This document shows, piece by piece, positions 22,899 to 33,198 of a stretch of 64,000 bases of DNA. Below the pieces are notes generated by a model. It saw only the letters and a program-made list of their open reading frames with translations. It was not told the origin of the DNA and did no database searches. The DNA comes from Carya illinoinensis (lineage: Eukaryota; Streptophyta; Magnoliopsida; Fagales; Juglandaceae), in contig NC_056763.1 of assembly GCF_018687715.1 (NCBI RefSeq), forward strand, positions 354,501-418,500, written 5' to 3'. The first letter of the stretch is position 1, and each line of letters begins with the position of its first letter. A program made the position numbers and the translations under genes.

Positions 22899-23303
22899 TG
22901 TAACGCTCTTAGCTATAAAGAAAATCACAAGAAAAATGGTTGCTTTCTATGAGGGGAGCGCTCTTGAGGAAGGAAATGTAGATAGAGAAATTAGGGTTTC
23001 TATCACATTTCTAGATGATTATTACAAAATATTCTAGGAGTACATATACTGTCAATGATTGTTTTTCTTACTCATGGCCATGGGCCAAAATACACCCAAA
23101 AAAAGTAAATAATAGAAGTCTAATGCTATAGCTCTAATGCCAAAACAAGGGCTTGATAAGCTACTAGGCAAGCTAGTTAAAGTGAAACCACGAAATAAAC
23201 ATAAACTAAGATAGATGGCCGATCTAGAGCCTGTCCTTCAAGTGAAATTAAACATACTAGTTGACTTTGAATTAAAGTGTAACTGAACCTTTTGTCTCTC
23301 TAA
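22899..23303 (-). repeat. 5' LTR of element A (405 bp)
   Basis: On the forward strand it runs from TGTAACGCTCTTAGC to GTCTCTCTAA, where the partner has CA at the reverse-strand start. Just inside, around 22880-22898, the reverse strand reads TTTGGTTATTAGAG, a damaged tRNA-Met-type PBS. The outer end was the insertion point of element B: GATGC at 23304-23308 is that element's TSD. Confidence 0.8.
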
Positions 23304-23308
23304 GATGC

Positions 23309-24092
23309 TGATGGGCACCAAGGTGGATTAAATCTTAAAGATTCTTTGCAAGTTCTAAATGGGATAATCACAAGATCAAGAGCTAGGCAGGTCAAGGAAA
23401 CTATGCAAGAATGGGTGCAATTCACTTGGGATGTAGCTAGCAAAAGCCCAACACTTAAGATGGGCTTGAGAAAATGAGGTCTAGTTTTGATCCACATGAT
23501 ACAAGTTGTGGAAGACATGACTTGGGCCTATTGTTATTGAAGACCTTGGACTTGTCTATTTCATTTAAAAGGGCTTTTTATTAGTTATAGGAATTAGTCT
23601 AGAATAATTGGATTTGAGGATGCTTGGCCCACATATGTTTTATTTTGTTAAACTAGGGTTTCAAGAGGCTTTTTAAGTTACTGTAGCCGCATTACTGTAG
23701 CCTATGCACTATTCACTTGGGGTATTTTTGGAAGACCCTCATTTTTATTTTGCTAGGGATTTGTTTTGGGAAGGCATATTTAAGCCTCATGTAGCTACAT
23801 TTTACATAGTTATTGAAATTTGATGAATTTGGTCATTATGAATTGAGTTTATCTCCTCTTGTTTTTAAATGAACTTTTGAACTTATCAAAGGAAAATCAC
23901 AACTTTTGTGGCATTCTTCCTTATAATTTAGGTTCTTGAGACTGGTTCTTCAACGGGTCTAGATTTTTATATAAACTAGGTTCTTGAAACAAGTTCCTCA
24001 ATGAGTCTAGATTTTCCATTTGGCTTGATTTTTGCTTTCTTGGGTAAATTGACTATGGGTTCAAGGGATTTCAATCCAGCAAGTTCATATCA
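23309..24092 (+). repeat. 5' LTR of element B (784 bp)
   Basis: TG...CA ends. Contains CACTATTCACTTGGGGTAT and a closing CAAGGGATTTCAATCCAGC. It is slightly longer than the 3' LTR, partly through a duplicated TACTGTAGCC motif around 23680-23703. Confidence 0.92.
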
Positions 24093-24094
24093 TT

Positions 24095-24108
24095 TGGTAT
24101 TCAGAACT
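24095..24108 (+). promoter_or_regulatory. Primer-binding site of element B
   Basis: TGGTATTCAGAACT lies two bases after the 5' LTR and resembles the initiator tRNA-Met PBS TGGTATCAGAGC with an inserted T and a G-to-A change. Confidence 0.7.
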
Positions 24109-24959
24109 CGGTTTCTAATTAAGTCTGATTCTATCTTTTAATTCTTGCTTCTTTAATTCTAGAGCTCCATTGGTCTAGGATTGCAAAAACCAAAAAACAA
24201 ACAAAGAGGCTGTTGAAATTTCTCATTGTTCTTGGGATGCCGTGTTTCATCCTAGGGCTGCCAAAGTTGCTTTGTCATTAGGGTTTGTTGGGGTGGCTGA
24301 ATTCCATTTAGGGTTTCTTACATCTCTAAGTTTGTCAATTGCTTAGAGTGTCATTTCATTGATTCTCTTCTACTTCCTTGTCAATTTTTGTGTATTGAAT
24401 TCAATTGTTTGATTTTCACAATTTAATATTGTTATTTGTAATTGAATTAGTGAATAAAAGAAAGGAAAAAAAAAGAAAATTAAAAAAAAAAAACAAAAAA
24501 AGGTAGCATACTCAAAGGTTGCTACATAGTTACAACAAAAAGAAAGAAAAAAAATTTATTGATTGAGCCTTATATTTAAAGGGGCTGAATACATCATTCT
24601 AGTTGTTATCTTACTTTGTAATTACTCTTTCTCTCGTATAAATTCCTTGAGTCTCGTGTCATTTTATTCATTCCTTGTTTCTTATCCTTGTTTCTTGAAT
24701 CTATTGCTGGTTGGAATAATACAAGTTTGTATTGTCTAGATTTAGTTCAATTAGTTCTTAAAGAACTTGAGCAGGAAAACTATTGAGGTAAAAGGCAGGA
24801 GAGTGTGAGACTATTATCGAGAAAAAGCCAATTTAAGATTGAAACTCAAGTGGAGTGCCACTATTTGAATGTAAATACGTAAGGGAGTGTGTGAGGTTTT
24901 TATCACTAAAATTCTTTTTATGCAGTAGAGAGAGAACACTTTTTATACTAGATACCACA

Positions 24960-25225
24960 TCAACAACAAGGTAGTAGTATGATCATTGATGGGAGGAGTT
25001 GTACTAATTTGGCTAACACTACTTTAGTTGAGAAATTGAATTTAACCACCTTTGAAACATCCTAAACTATACAAGTTACAGCGGTTGAATGATTGTGAGG
25101 AAGTTAGGGTAAATAAGCAAATGTTAGTTTATTTTTCAATTAGGAACTATAAGGATGAGGTGCTTTGTAATGTAGTAGTGTCTATGCATGCTGGCCATAT
25201 TTTATTGGAGAGGCCGTGGCAATGT
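24960..25225 (+). pseudogene. Protease region of element B, 5' part
   Basis: Reads SMIIDGRSCTNLANTTLVEKL (about 24978-25040), where the family has IIDGGSCTN. After a frameshift near 25045 it reads LKHPKLYKLQRLNDCEEVRV and HAGHILLERPWQ (25052-25225). This is the gypsy protease region. It stops at the TSD AATGT of insert C and resumes at 28635. Confidence 0.8.
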
Positions 25226-28200
25226 TGTGACGCCCCCAAATTCCGTTTGGGATCGGACGGATATTTGAAGTGTCGAGACATGCAACACAAGGTTACCTGC
25301 CCCCGTTCATGACATATAAGATGCAATATTCCTAACATGCATCTAACAATATGCAATATTCACAACGGATAAATTTTTTCTTTAGCAATACTATGCACCA
25401 AATTGAAAATATCCCAAATGCTTAAAACATACTTCATACATAAAAATCCATTGAACAACTAAGATCACAACACTAATCCAAAATGGTTATGATCCAAAAA
25501 GTACTAGAGATGCAACTCAATCGTACAAGTAGTAATTTACGTTAATTACTATATTAACATTTATGTCGCACTGTCGCTTAGTCAACTGTGTCTAGTTGAT
25601 CAGCTCTTGATTCTCCTTCAGGTCCTGTAACAAGATCTACCATTCGGGGGGAATGGTAGTTGGGACTACCAAAGTGAGATTTTGATTACAAATCTCAGTA
25701 AGTTAACAAAAAACTTCCACACAAGCTAATAATGCATGGATGACAGTAAAAGCATAAATGCATAATCAAATTCATAAGTAATTAAAGCATAACTTGGCGT
25801 ACAACATAGCATAATTGATATAACTTAAATTGAAACATGAACTGAACTTGACTTGACATGAACTTGATCTGAAACTTGACTTAGCATGAACTTGCTTTGA
25901 AACTTGAATTAACATGAAAAATACATACTCCACAGTTGTTGTGGCCCCATGTATTCTACACAAACTTGACTTAACATGAAAAATACATACTCCACAGTTA
26001 TTGTGGCCCCATGTATTCTACGTGTAAATACATACTCCACAGTTATTGTGGTCCTATGTATTCTACGGAAACTTATTCTTTAACTGCTTAAATACATACT
26101 CCACAGTTGTTGTGGCTCCATGTATTCTACGTGTCACAATTGTTGTGTCTCACGTAATGTATGCGCCACAATTGTTGTGACCCCATACATAAGTAATCAA
26201 GATGAAACGTGACTGGAATACGAAATGACTGAAGCCCTGACGTAACATAACGTGACTTGAACATAACTTCAAATACATGACCAACTTGAAATACATGACC
26301 AACTTGAGATAGAAACATTTCGTAACATTGCATAACATATAATAGACAACATATTTAACATGACATACTTGCAACAGTGAATATTACATGACTTGACATA
26401 CATGTAATAGATGACATACTTAGCATGATGTACTTGTAAAGTACAGTAATACATGACAGAATATATTATGTAACAGATAAAAATTTGATGACAGAATAAA
26501 TTCTGTATAATAGACAATTACGTGATAACTTGGCATGGCATGACATATATGATAACACACATACATATACTGTAGTTCCTTTACTTAGCACACATACACA
26601 GTAGACTGCTAGTAAGTTAAAACCTAACTTATCTCGATCTCCGCGTTTCTTATAAAACTTCAAGTGCGATCACGAGGAACTGTAATTAGTGATTCTAAAA
26701 GTTAGAACTAAATCACTAATAATTTGAAATATGGAAAATACTAACTTAAAGAGTAAAATTTTCATTTTACTCTCTACATTGGGGAAAATGACCGTTTTAC
26801 CCATAACTTAAGGATTTTGCATACTAACTCCAAAAGTTTTCAAAATTTACATTCCTCATGTAAATTTTGTCCTAAATTTAAATATCAACTCAGAAAAATT
26901 TAAAACAAAACACAACTATGCAGAACAGACTATGGCCGAAACATCCATAGGTCATTTCCCTTGATTTTTGTTACAATTCCTTCCAACTTCAAAACTCATG
27001 CTTAAACCAAAATTTTGCAACAAACATCTTCCAATCCTAAGTTCAAAACCATACTTAAAACATCCATCCAGAAAAAACTAATAATTAACACCAAACTTTT
27101 TTGTAAAAAGATCCAAGCACTTGAATCACAAGTTTTGACCTTAAATCAAAACATCTCCAAGAATTTCAAAAATAAAATCTTACTTCTAACATATTCATAA
27201 TATCATTCTAACATCAACCATGCTTTAAATCATCAAACTAAAGTCACCAAAATCACAAAATAACATTTGGAGTTTTTGGTTTTACACTTAGTCCAAAAAC
27301 AGAAACTTTTTCCTCAACTAGTTTTGATAAATCTCTTGATCTATTACTTATAAATATATGATCTTCAAACCAAACCATAAAATGGTTTAAAAAGATGTCC
27401 TAAAACATATATAAGCTTCTAATTCAAGATCACATGGTTAGAAATTAACCAAAACATAAATTTAGCCAAGAATATCCACACTTTGGCTTATCTGAATATC
27501 TCTTTGCATAAAATTTCATATCTTTGAAACTAACATCAAATATCTTCAAAATAATAATATAACATGTATATAAGATGTTTAGGATCCTCCAATAAAATTA
27601 TTAAAGTCATTAGAATAGGTTTAGACCATCAAAGAGTTAAACTTTCTCAAAACAGAAACTATTTTTCTTCTTCCAGTTTCTAAGTTTCTAAATCTAAGAA
27701 AATCTTTCATCAAAACCTTTAATCATGTAAAAATCCTCAACCAATAGTCACATATGCATGTTAACAATACTCCATAAAAATTTCGGACCAATATCTATCC
27801 ATTAGCTTGGTCAAAAACTTCAAACTATAACATATTCTCCAGTTTATCTCCCAGAATGACCTTTCTATAGTTTATATAATATTTGACTAATCAAATGATC
27901 TTCAAATGGGGCAAATAATATATCCATGTAAACTAGACTCAAAAAGGAACAACTTATATAAAGGAGACTTTATGATAAAACACTTTAAAAAGCTTCGAAA
28001 TGGGCGTGCAAAAGAACTCCTAAAAACTGTCCGAGAGAAAGTATTTGATATTCTTTTAAAGGAACGTGTAAATGAAGATAAGTTTGTAGGTGATGGCTGG
28101 AGCTACTTATGGACGAGATAAGGAAGATGATAAGGCTAGAGTTGAGAGTTGAGTGTAGTTTTCTCCTACCCAAAATATCTATAAAAGATTATCTCATAAT

Positions 28201-28629
28201 ATTCTATCCAATAATATCTACAAAAAATCAACTTAAGATATTTTTATCTAATAATATCTATAAAAATAAACTCAAAATATTTTTACCCAATAATATTCAC
28301 GAAAATTACCTCAAGATATTTCTTTTTATCCAATAATATCTACAGTTTTGAATAGACGTTTTGTCCGAAAATATGAAAAAATGTTATTGTGCCATAAGAC
28401 TTTAAATAACCCTCCGAGTCTAATGGCACAAACCATAATACATTTTGACACTTCTAACTATCTCCAATAATAAAAAACACACTTCTGATACCATAGTAAA
28501 TAATAACACTAACTATGTAGTTAGACAAAAACCTATACGATTAATGGATTCGTGAAAACTTATGGAGTTTTCACGAGGTTCCTAAAGTTAATAGAAATTT
28601 CACAATTGAATTTCTAGCGGGCTGTTACA
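25226..28629 (-). mobile_element. Insert C: 3.4-kb solo-LTR-like element, TSD AATGT
   Basis: Ends TGTGACGCCCCC on the left and GGGCTGTTACA on the right; AATGT at 25221-25225 and 28630-28634 is a perfect duplication. Read on the reverse strand it runs TGTAACAG...GGGGGCGTCACA, the orientation used by other gypsy LTRs here. I find no coding domain, no PBS/PPT pair and no long terminal duplication inside. A very long solo LTR is therefore favoured, with a non-coding LARD-type element as alternative. It splits element B between RPWQ and DKRVIHDGL. Confidence 0.8.
25919..26195 (+). repeat. Tandem repeat of about 41 bp in insert C
   Basis: Four good units of ATACATACTCCACAGTTRTT plus GTGGCCCCATGTATTCTAC begin near 25919, 25980, 26025 and 26089, with variable spacers. 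Two weaker GCCACAATTGTTGTG copies follow to 26195. Units contain a CCACA...TGTGG dyad. Spacers and units vary, so this is not a CRISPR array. Confidence 0.8.
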
Positions 28630-28634
28630 AATGT

Positions 28635-29216
28635 GATAAGAGAGTGATCCATGATGGGTTAAGGAACATGTACAACTTTGAAAATGATGAAAAAATAATC
28701 AAATTTGCTCATTTAACTCCAACACAGGTCCATGAGGACCAACTGAGGTTGAAAAGTGAGGTTGAGGAAAAAAGAAAGAATAAAAGTGAGATTGAGAAAA
28801 AAAGAGATAGTGAAGCCGAAAATGAGAGAGAGAAAAAAAATAAGAGAGAGGGAAAAAGAGAATGAGACCGAAACATCAACAAAAAGAGAGAGTGAAAAAG
28901 AAAAGAAAGAGGTGGTTGGGAGTAAAGAAAAAAGAGTGGAGCCATAAGAGAAAAAAGAAAGAGAGATTACAGAGAGAAAAGGAAAAACAAAAGTGAGTTT
29001 TTATACTAATAAATTTAACGACTCTTTGTCTAGTGTTATTGTTTCTTTGTTGCAGAGATATGAGGTCATGATTCCTAGTGGAGTATTTAGTGGATTGCCA
29101 CCTATTAGAGAGATAGAGCATTACATTAATTTTGTGCCAGGTAAGACAATCTGTACCCGACCTTTCTTTGAAGAACATGAGTCCTTGAAGTACTTGAAGG
29201 GACAAGGTAAGTAGAC
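28635..29216 (+). pseudogene. Protease-RT linker of element B
   Basis: Continues element B after insert C: RVIHDGLRNMYNF (28641 on), a long Lys/Glu/Arg-rich low-complexity linker (28750-28990), then LLQRYEVMIPSGVFSGLPPI. In this gypsy group that phrase precedes RT. Directly after FVPGKTICTRP (to about 29164) the text jumps to ESLKYLKGQGK, an RNase H phrase, so the whole RT core is deleted. Confidence 0.75.
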
Positions 29217-29825
29217 TAGAATGCATGGCAAGTGGGAGGAATGTAATGAGACTTTTCCTCATTCCATCAAATACACACATGGTAAGGAAAATTTTGTGGT
29301 TCGTGCATTAGTAAGAAGGTATGTCCTTATCTTTATTTTAAATGTAAAGTCATTGGGATTTGAATATGATAGGAAATTATATGTTAATGATGATGACTTT
29401 ATTAGTGTGTATGGAGTACATGAGAAAGAATCGTTTGGTAAGTGCTATAAACTAGATTGGTATTTGTTTAGAGATAATAGACTTTGTGAGTCTACTAGTT
29501 TTATGCGTGAGTTGCTTATGTATGATAAACATGGAGGTGGTTTGTTAGGTAACTTTGGTGTAAGGAAGATTTTAGATGTGTTATATGAGCACTTTTGAGA
29601 GTATCATTTGCCATTCATTGAGTTTGCATATAACTGAAGTAGTCATTTTGATGTAAGGAAGATTTTAGATGTGTTTCATGAACATTTGTGAGAATATTGT
29701 TTGCCATTCATTGAGTTTACATATAATTGGAGTGTTCATACTACTACTAAATTTTCACCTTTTGAAATTGTTTATGGCTTTAATCCATTACTCCTTTAGA
29801 TTTAATGCCTTTACCTGTTGATGAT
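29217..29825 (+). pseudogene. RNase H end and integrase scraps of element B, with a tandem duplication
   Basis: 29221-29598 reads KWEECNETFPHSIKYTHGKE, DDDFISVYG and LLGNFGVRKILDVLYEHF, which is RNase H end plus the integrase zinc finger region. The core is deleted, and the next family phrase is LPFIEFAYN. A block of about 93 bp (near 29560-29650) is repeated at about 29652-29745 with the same deletion joint. It ends with [16 protein letters not shown]. Confidence 0.75.
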
Positions 29826-29993
29826 AGAAATAGTTTGAATGGACTTTCCAAATTTTTGAGAAAATTAATGATAATTCATATCAATTGGATCATCAGGTAA
29901 GTATCATGTTTATACTATTTTCAATGTTACTAATCTTTTTTCCTTTGATGTAGGTAGAGATTTGAGGTCGAATCCTTTTTAGGAAACAGGGAA

Positions 29994-30758
29994 TGATGGG
30001 CACCAATGTGGATCAATTCTTAAAAATCCTTTGCAAGTTCCAGATGGGGCAATCACAAAATCAAGAGCTAAGAATGTCAATGAAGCTATACAAGGATGGG
30101 TGCAATTTACTTGGAATGAAGCTAGCAAGAATCCAATACTCATAATAGGCTTAAGAGAATAAGATCCAGTTTTGATCTACGTGGTACAAGCTATGAAAGA
30201 CATGACTTGGGCCTATTGTTATTGAAGGCCTTGGACTTGTCTATTTCATTTAAAAGGACTTTTTATTAGTTATAGGAATTATTCTATAATAATTGGGCTT
30301 GAGAATGCTTGACCCACATATGTTTTATTTTGTTGAATTAGGGTTTTAAGAGGCTTTTTAAGTTACTGTAGCCGCACTATTCTCTTAGGGTATTTTTGGA
30401 AGACTCTCATCTTTGTTTTGCTAGGGTTTTGTTTTGAGAATTCATATTTACACCTCTTGTAGCCACATTTTACATAGTTTATGAAATTTGATGAATTTCA
30501 TTCATTGTGAGTTGAGTTTATTTCCTCTTGTTCTTGAATGAACTTTTGAATTTATTAAAGGCAAATCACAACCTTTGTGTCATTCTTCCTTATAATTTAG
30601 ATTCTTGAGACAAGTTCTTTAACAGGTCTAGATTTTCATATAATTTAGGTTCTTAAAATGAGTTCATCAGCGAGTCTAGATTTTCCATTTGGCTTTCTTA
30701 GGTGAGTTTTCAAATTGACTATGGATTCAAAAGATTTCCATCCTGCCCGTTCATATCA
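29994..30758 (+). repeat. 3' LTR of element B (765 bp)
   Basis: Preceded by GGAAACAGGGAA (29982-29993), a plausible polypurine tract. Begins TGATGGGCACCAATG and ends GTTCATATCA. Followed by TSD GATGC (30759-30763). Confidence 0.92.
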
Positions 30759-30763
30759 GATGC

Positions 30764-30840
30764 CCCTTCTCGAACCATCCTCCCTTGCCTCTGTATCCTC
30801 CACAAACCCTAGGCTTCAGTGTGTGACACATTTCACCAAG
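30764..30840 (-). other. Orphan copy of element A's 3' internal end
   Basis: CCCTTCTCGAACCATCC...CCACAAACCCTAGGCTTCAG...GTGACA matches 18237-18310, the stretch next to the 3' LTR of element A. Here it lies on the outer side of A's 5' LTR, once element B is removed. Confidence 0.7.
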
Positions 30841-31905
30841 CACCAGTCCTAGCTTAATATCTTAGAGCTTCTAAGAAATTGTTTATAAAACATGGGCAAA
30901 TTTGAAACGAAAGGTCGTGAGAAAGAGGTCAAGCTAAGTATCGTGAAAATGCTAATTGAATGGAAGTTTTAAGGTTAAACAAATTGTACTGCATGGTTAA
31001 AATTTGATAGAAGCTTTGGCAGGCCGAAAGGCATAGGAGAAAAAAGTGGTAGATCTTTGGTTAGCCTAAAATTTAAACATTGCAGCGACAACTTTGTGAT
31101 TATTGAATTTTCGTGAGTTCTTAGCTTCTTGTTTTTGCATTTTTTAATTCTTAAGGATATTTTTTATACAATTATGTTGTTAGGCTTAGTTTAATGATAT
31201 AATATCCTACATAAAGGATAACTCAATATTCATTTGATTATTTTTTAGCCATCAATTAACTTCAAGTTATTTAAATTTCGAAGAGGTTTTCTCTATTTTT
31301 AGGGTTGATTTCAATTTCTTTGGGTTTGACATTGCTCAAGTTCTTATCCTACTACTTCCACTATGTCAATTGTAATCACGTCAAGCCGAAGATATGTGAT
31401 CCTTATAAAATGTTGAAGAAGATTATCCGTAGTGCGAAGGTTATAGATCTGTGTAAAGATAAGAGAATTTTGAAAACTTCACCTATAAGAAATTTGTATG
31501 CATGAGTATCATTGTGAAGAAGAACCTTTCTATCCGAGTTCTTCAATCTGGGGATGAGTTCATTCCATCCAAACAAAAGTAGCCATGAATCACATGAACA
31601 AATATGAGTTGAAAAGGCTTCAGGAACAAGGCAGAAGGCAGATCAACGGGCACGAAAATCTGTGTTGAGTTTTAAAGGCTAGAGAAATTGTAATGATCAA
31701 AGCTCAGTAGAACTGTAGATGTTTCAGTCGACTGCGGGATCCCACGAAAAAGAGCGATAAACGTTGAGTAAAGCGCCAATTAGCCATACACCATACACTC
31801 GGTCAAACCGCATTAGAAATCCACATGGCATTCCAAAAGAATGGGCCAATTTGGACAGCTAATTAAATAATTTATTTTTTAACAGCACAGGGCTAATTGA
31901 CGCAT

Positions 31906-31987
<82 letters not shown>

Positions 31988-32684
31988 GGTTGTGTGGGTC
32001 AACTGGCAAGTAAACGAATTCTCATAATAGATATAAGAGAAGATGTAGTACATGAAGCCGAATCATCACGTAATTTTGGCAATCAACTAAATGCTCATAT
32101 ATTAATCAAGTATCCAAGCCGCATTTAATAATTCCAATTGAATGCCTGATGTGGCAATCACAAGACACGGGAAAATCAAGGCGACGACTGTTAATATGCT
32201 CACAGAGAAGCATTCAGTTGCAGCAAACCTCTGGACAGATACGGCTAAAACCAATGTGCAGCAATCCTAAACTCTTTAACACAGCCATTTATACCAAAAC
32301 ACAGATATCATAGCAGCCTATGGACACCAGAATTTACAAAGATGACAAATTTTTTTATGGCCAAATACACTACTGTAAAATAGAGAGAATGAATAAATCC
32401 TGATTTAGAAGTTGCTTCCTGTACTTAAAGGTGGATGATAACCGAAAAAGAAGCCACTGGTTTCAAGAACTTCACCACAGGGAAAATTACAACAAACGAG
32501 CACCAACTAAAAGCGCAAGAAAAGAAAGTATAATGCATTTTAGCCAAGTAAAAAAAAAAAAAAAGACTTAAACCCAAATGACCACCTCAATTAGAACAAG
32601 ACGCTCTCAAAAGATCACAAGGGTGGATTAAACGGCATAATTCCAAGCATTCCAGTTAGAGTTGAGAATGCAATGCCATAGCTG
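30841..32684. other. Intergenic DNA downstream of the IRX10-like gene
   Basis: No ORF with recognisable content. It holds a GA/poly-G tract (31912-31986) and the presumed 3' UTR of the reverse-strand gene in the last few hundred bases. I cannot place the polyadenylation site. Confidence 0.45.
31912..31986 (+). repeat. (GA)n followed by a long poly-G run
   Basis: About 17 GA repeats (31912-31945), GGGA, then roughly 38 uninterrupted G apart from the edges. On the reverse strand this is poly-C then (CT)n. Such runs are prone to slippage and sequencing error, so the length may be inexact. Confidence 0.9.
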
Positions 32685-33198
32685 CTACCAAGGTTTCAGA
32701 TCACCCACTGGACCTGCAGTCCAGTTTAGGATTTTCTCACCTGACTTCAAGTAAATACTCTTGTCATGTGGCAACTTTCTTGCCAGTCCATTTAGAACTT
32801 GATGGAATGCATCTCCTGGTTGAGCTGGTTGTGGAAACAACATTGCTTGCTTCATCGAAGGGTTGGCAAGCAATCTTTGCTTCCTCAGAATTAGATCTGA
32901 CGGGATTGATGTGAGGATTGTATCTAAGTTAGGAACGTCCTTCTCAGCTACAAAGACCCCAATTTCTTCCCATGGGATGGCATCAGCAAAGGGTAGCACA
33001 ATGTCATCTGCTATGATAACGGGGATGCAACCAAATATCACTGCTTCTACCAATCTCGGGCTCCAAGGAGCCCAGCCAAGGGGGCATAAACAAAAGACAG
33101 CTCGTTGCATGTCCTCATAATATGTTGTTGGGTGCTCTGTGGAAATGTCAAAAAGCGGATTGTCCTTGAAGTTCTCCCACACTGCTGCACGTGCACCT
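32685..33198 (-). CDS. IRX10-like gene, exon 4 and stop
   Basis: Starts after TTTTACAG (acceptor 33200-33199); the first A completes AGA. Encodes [16 protein letters not shown] through the nucleotide-sugar-binding C-terminal half to DLKPW and TAG at 32687-32685. 514 nt including the stop. Confidence 0.95.

Larger units (their letters stand above)
17909..23303 (-). mobile_element. Element A: Ty3/gypsy chromovirus (Reina-like), decayed
   Basis: Reverse-strand element with short LTRs at 22899-23303 (5') and 17909-18232 (3'). Between them lie gag, protease, RT/RNase H, integrase and a C-terminal chromodomain. The small LTRs and chromodomain suggest the Reina group (inference). A solo LTR of another family sits in the integrase (18905-19620). 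Element B sits at the outer edge of the 5' LTR (from 23309). No TSD could be matched: the outer side of the 5' LTR continues into sequence like the element's own 3' internal end (30764-30840), implying a rearranged or tandem arrangement. Confidence 0.85.
23309..30758 (+). mobile_element. Element B: Ty3/gypsy retrotransposon, internally deleted, TSD GATGC
   Basis: LTRs at 23309-24092 and 29994-30758 begin TGATGGGCACC and end TTCATATCA. GATGC at 23304-23308 and 30759-30763 is a perfect duplication. The internal region keeps a PBS, part of protease, a Lys/Glu-rich linker, the end of RNase H and scraps of integrase. Most of gag, the RT core and the integrase core are missing. A 3404-bp LTR-like insertion (25226-28629) splits the protease region. 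Clearly non-autonomous. Confidence 0.92.

Noticed and set aside
25919..26195. Regular repeats considered as a CRISPR array
   Set aside because: Units and spacers vary in length, spacers resemble each other, and the context is a plant LTR.
28709..28947. Lys/Glu-rich and Phe/Leu-rich ORFs
   Set aside because: Both are frames of the low-complexity protease-RT linker of element B.
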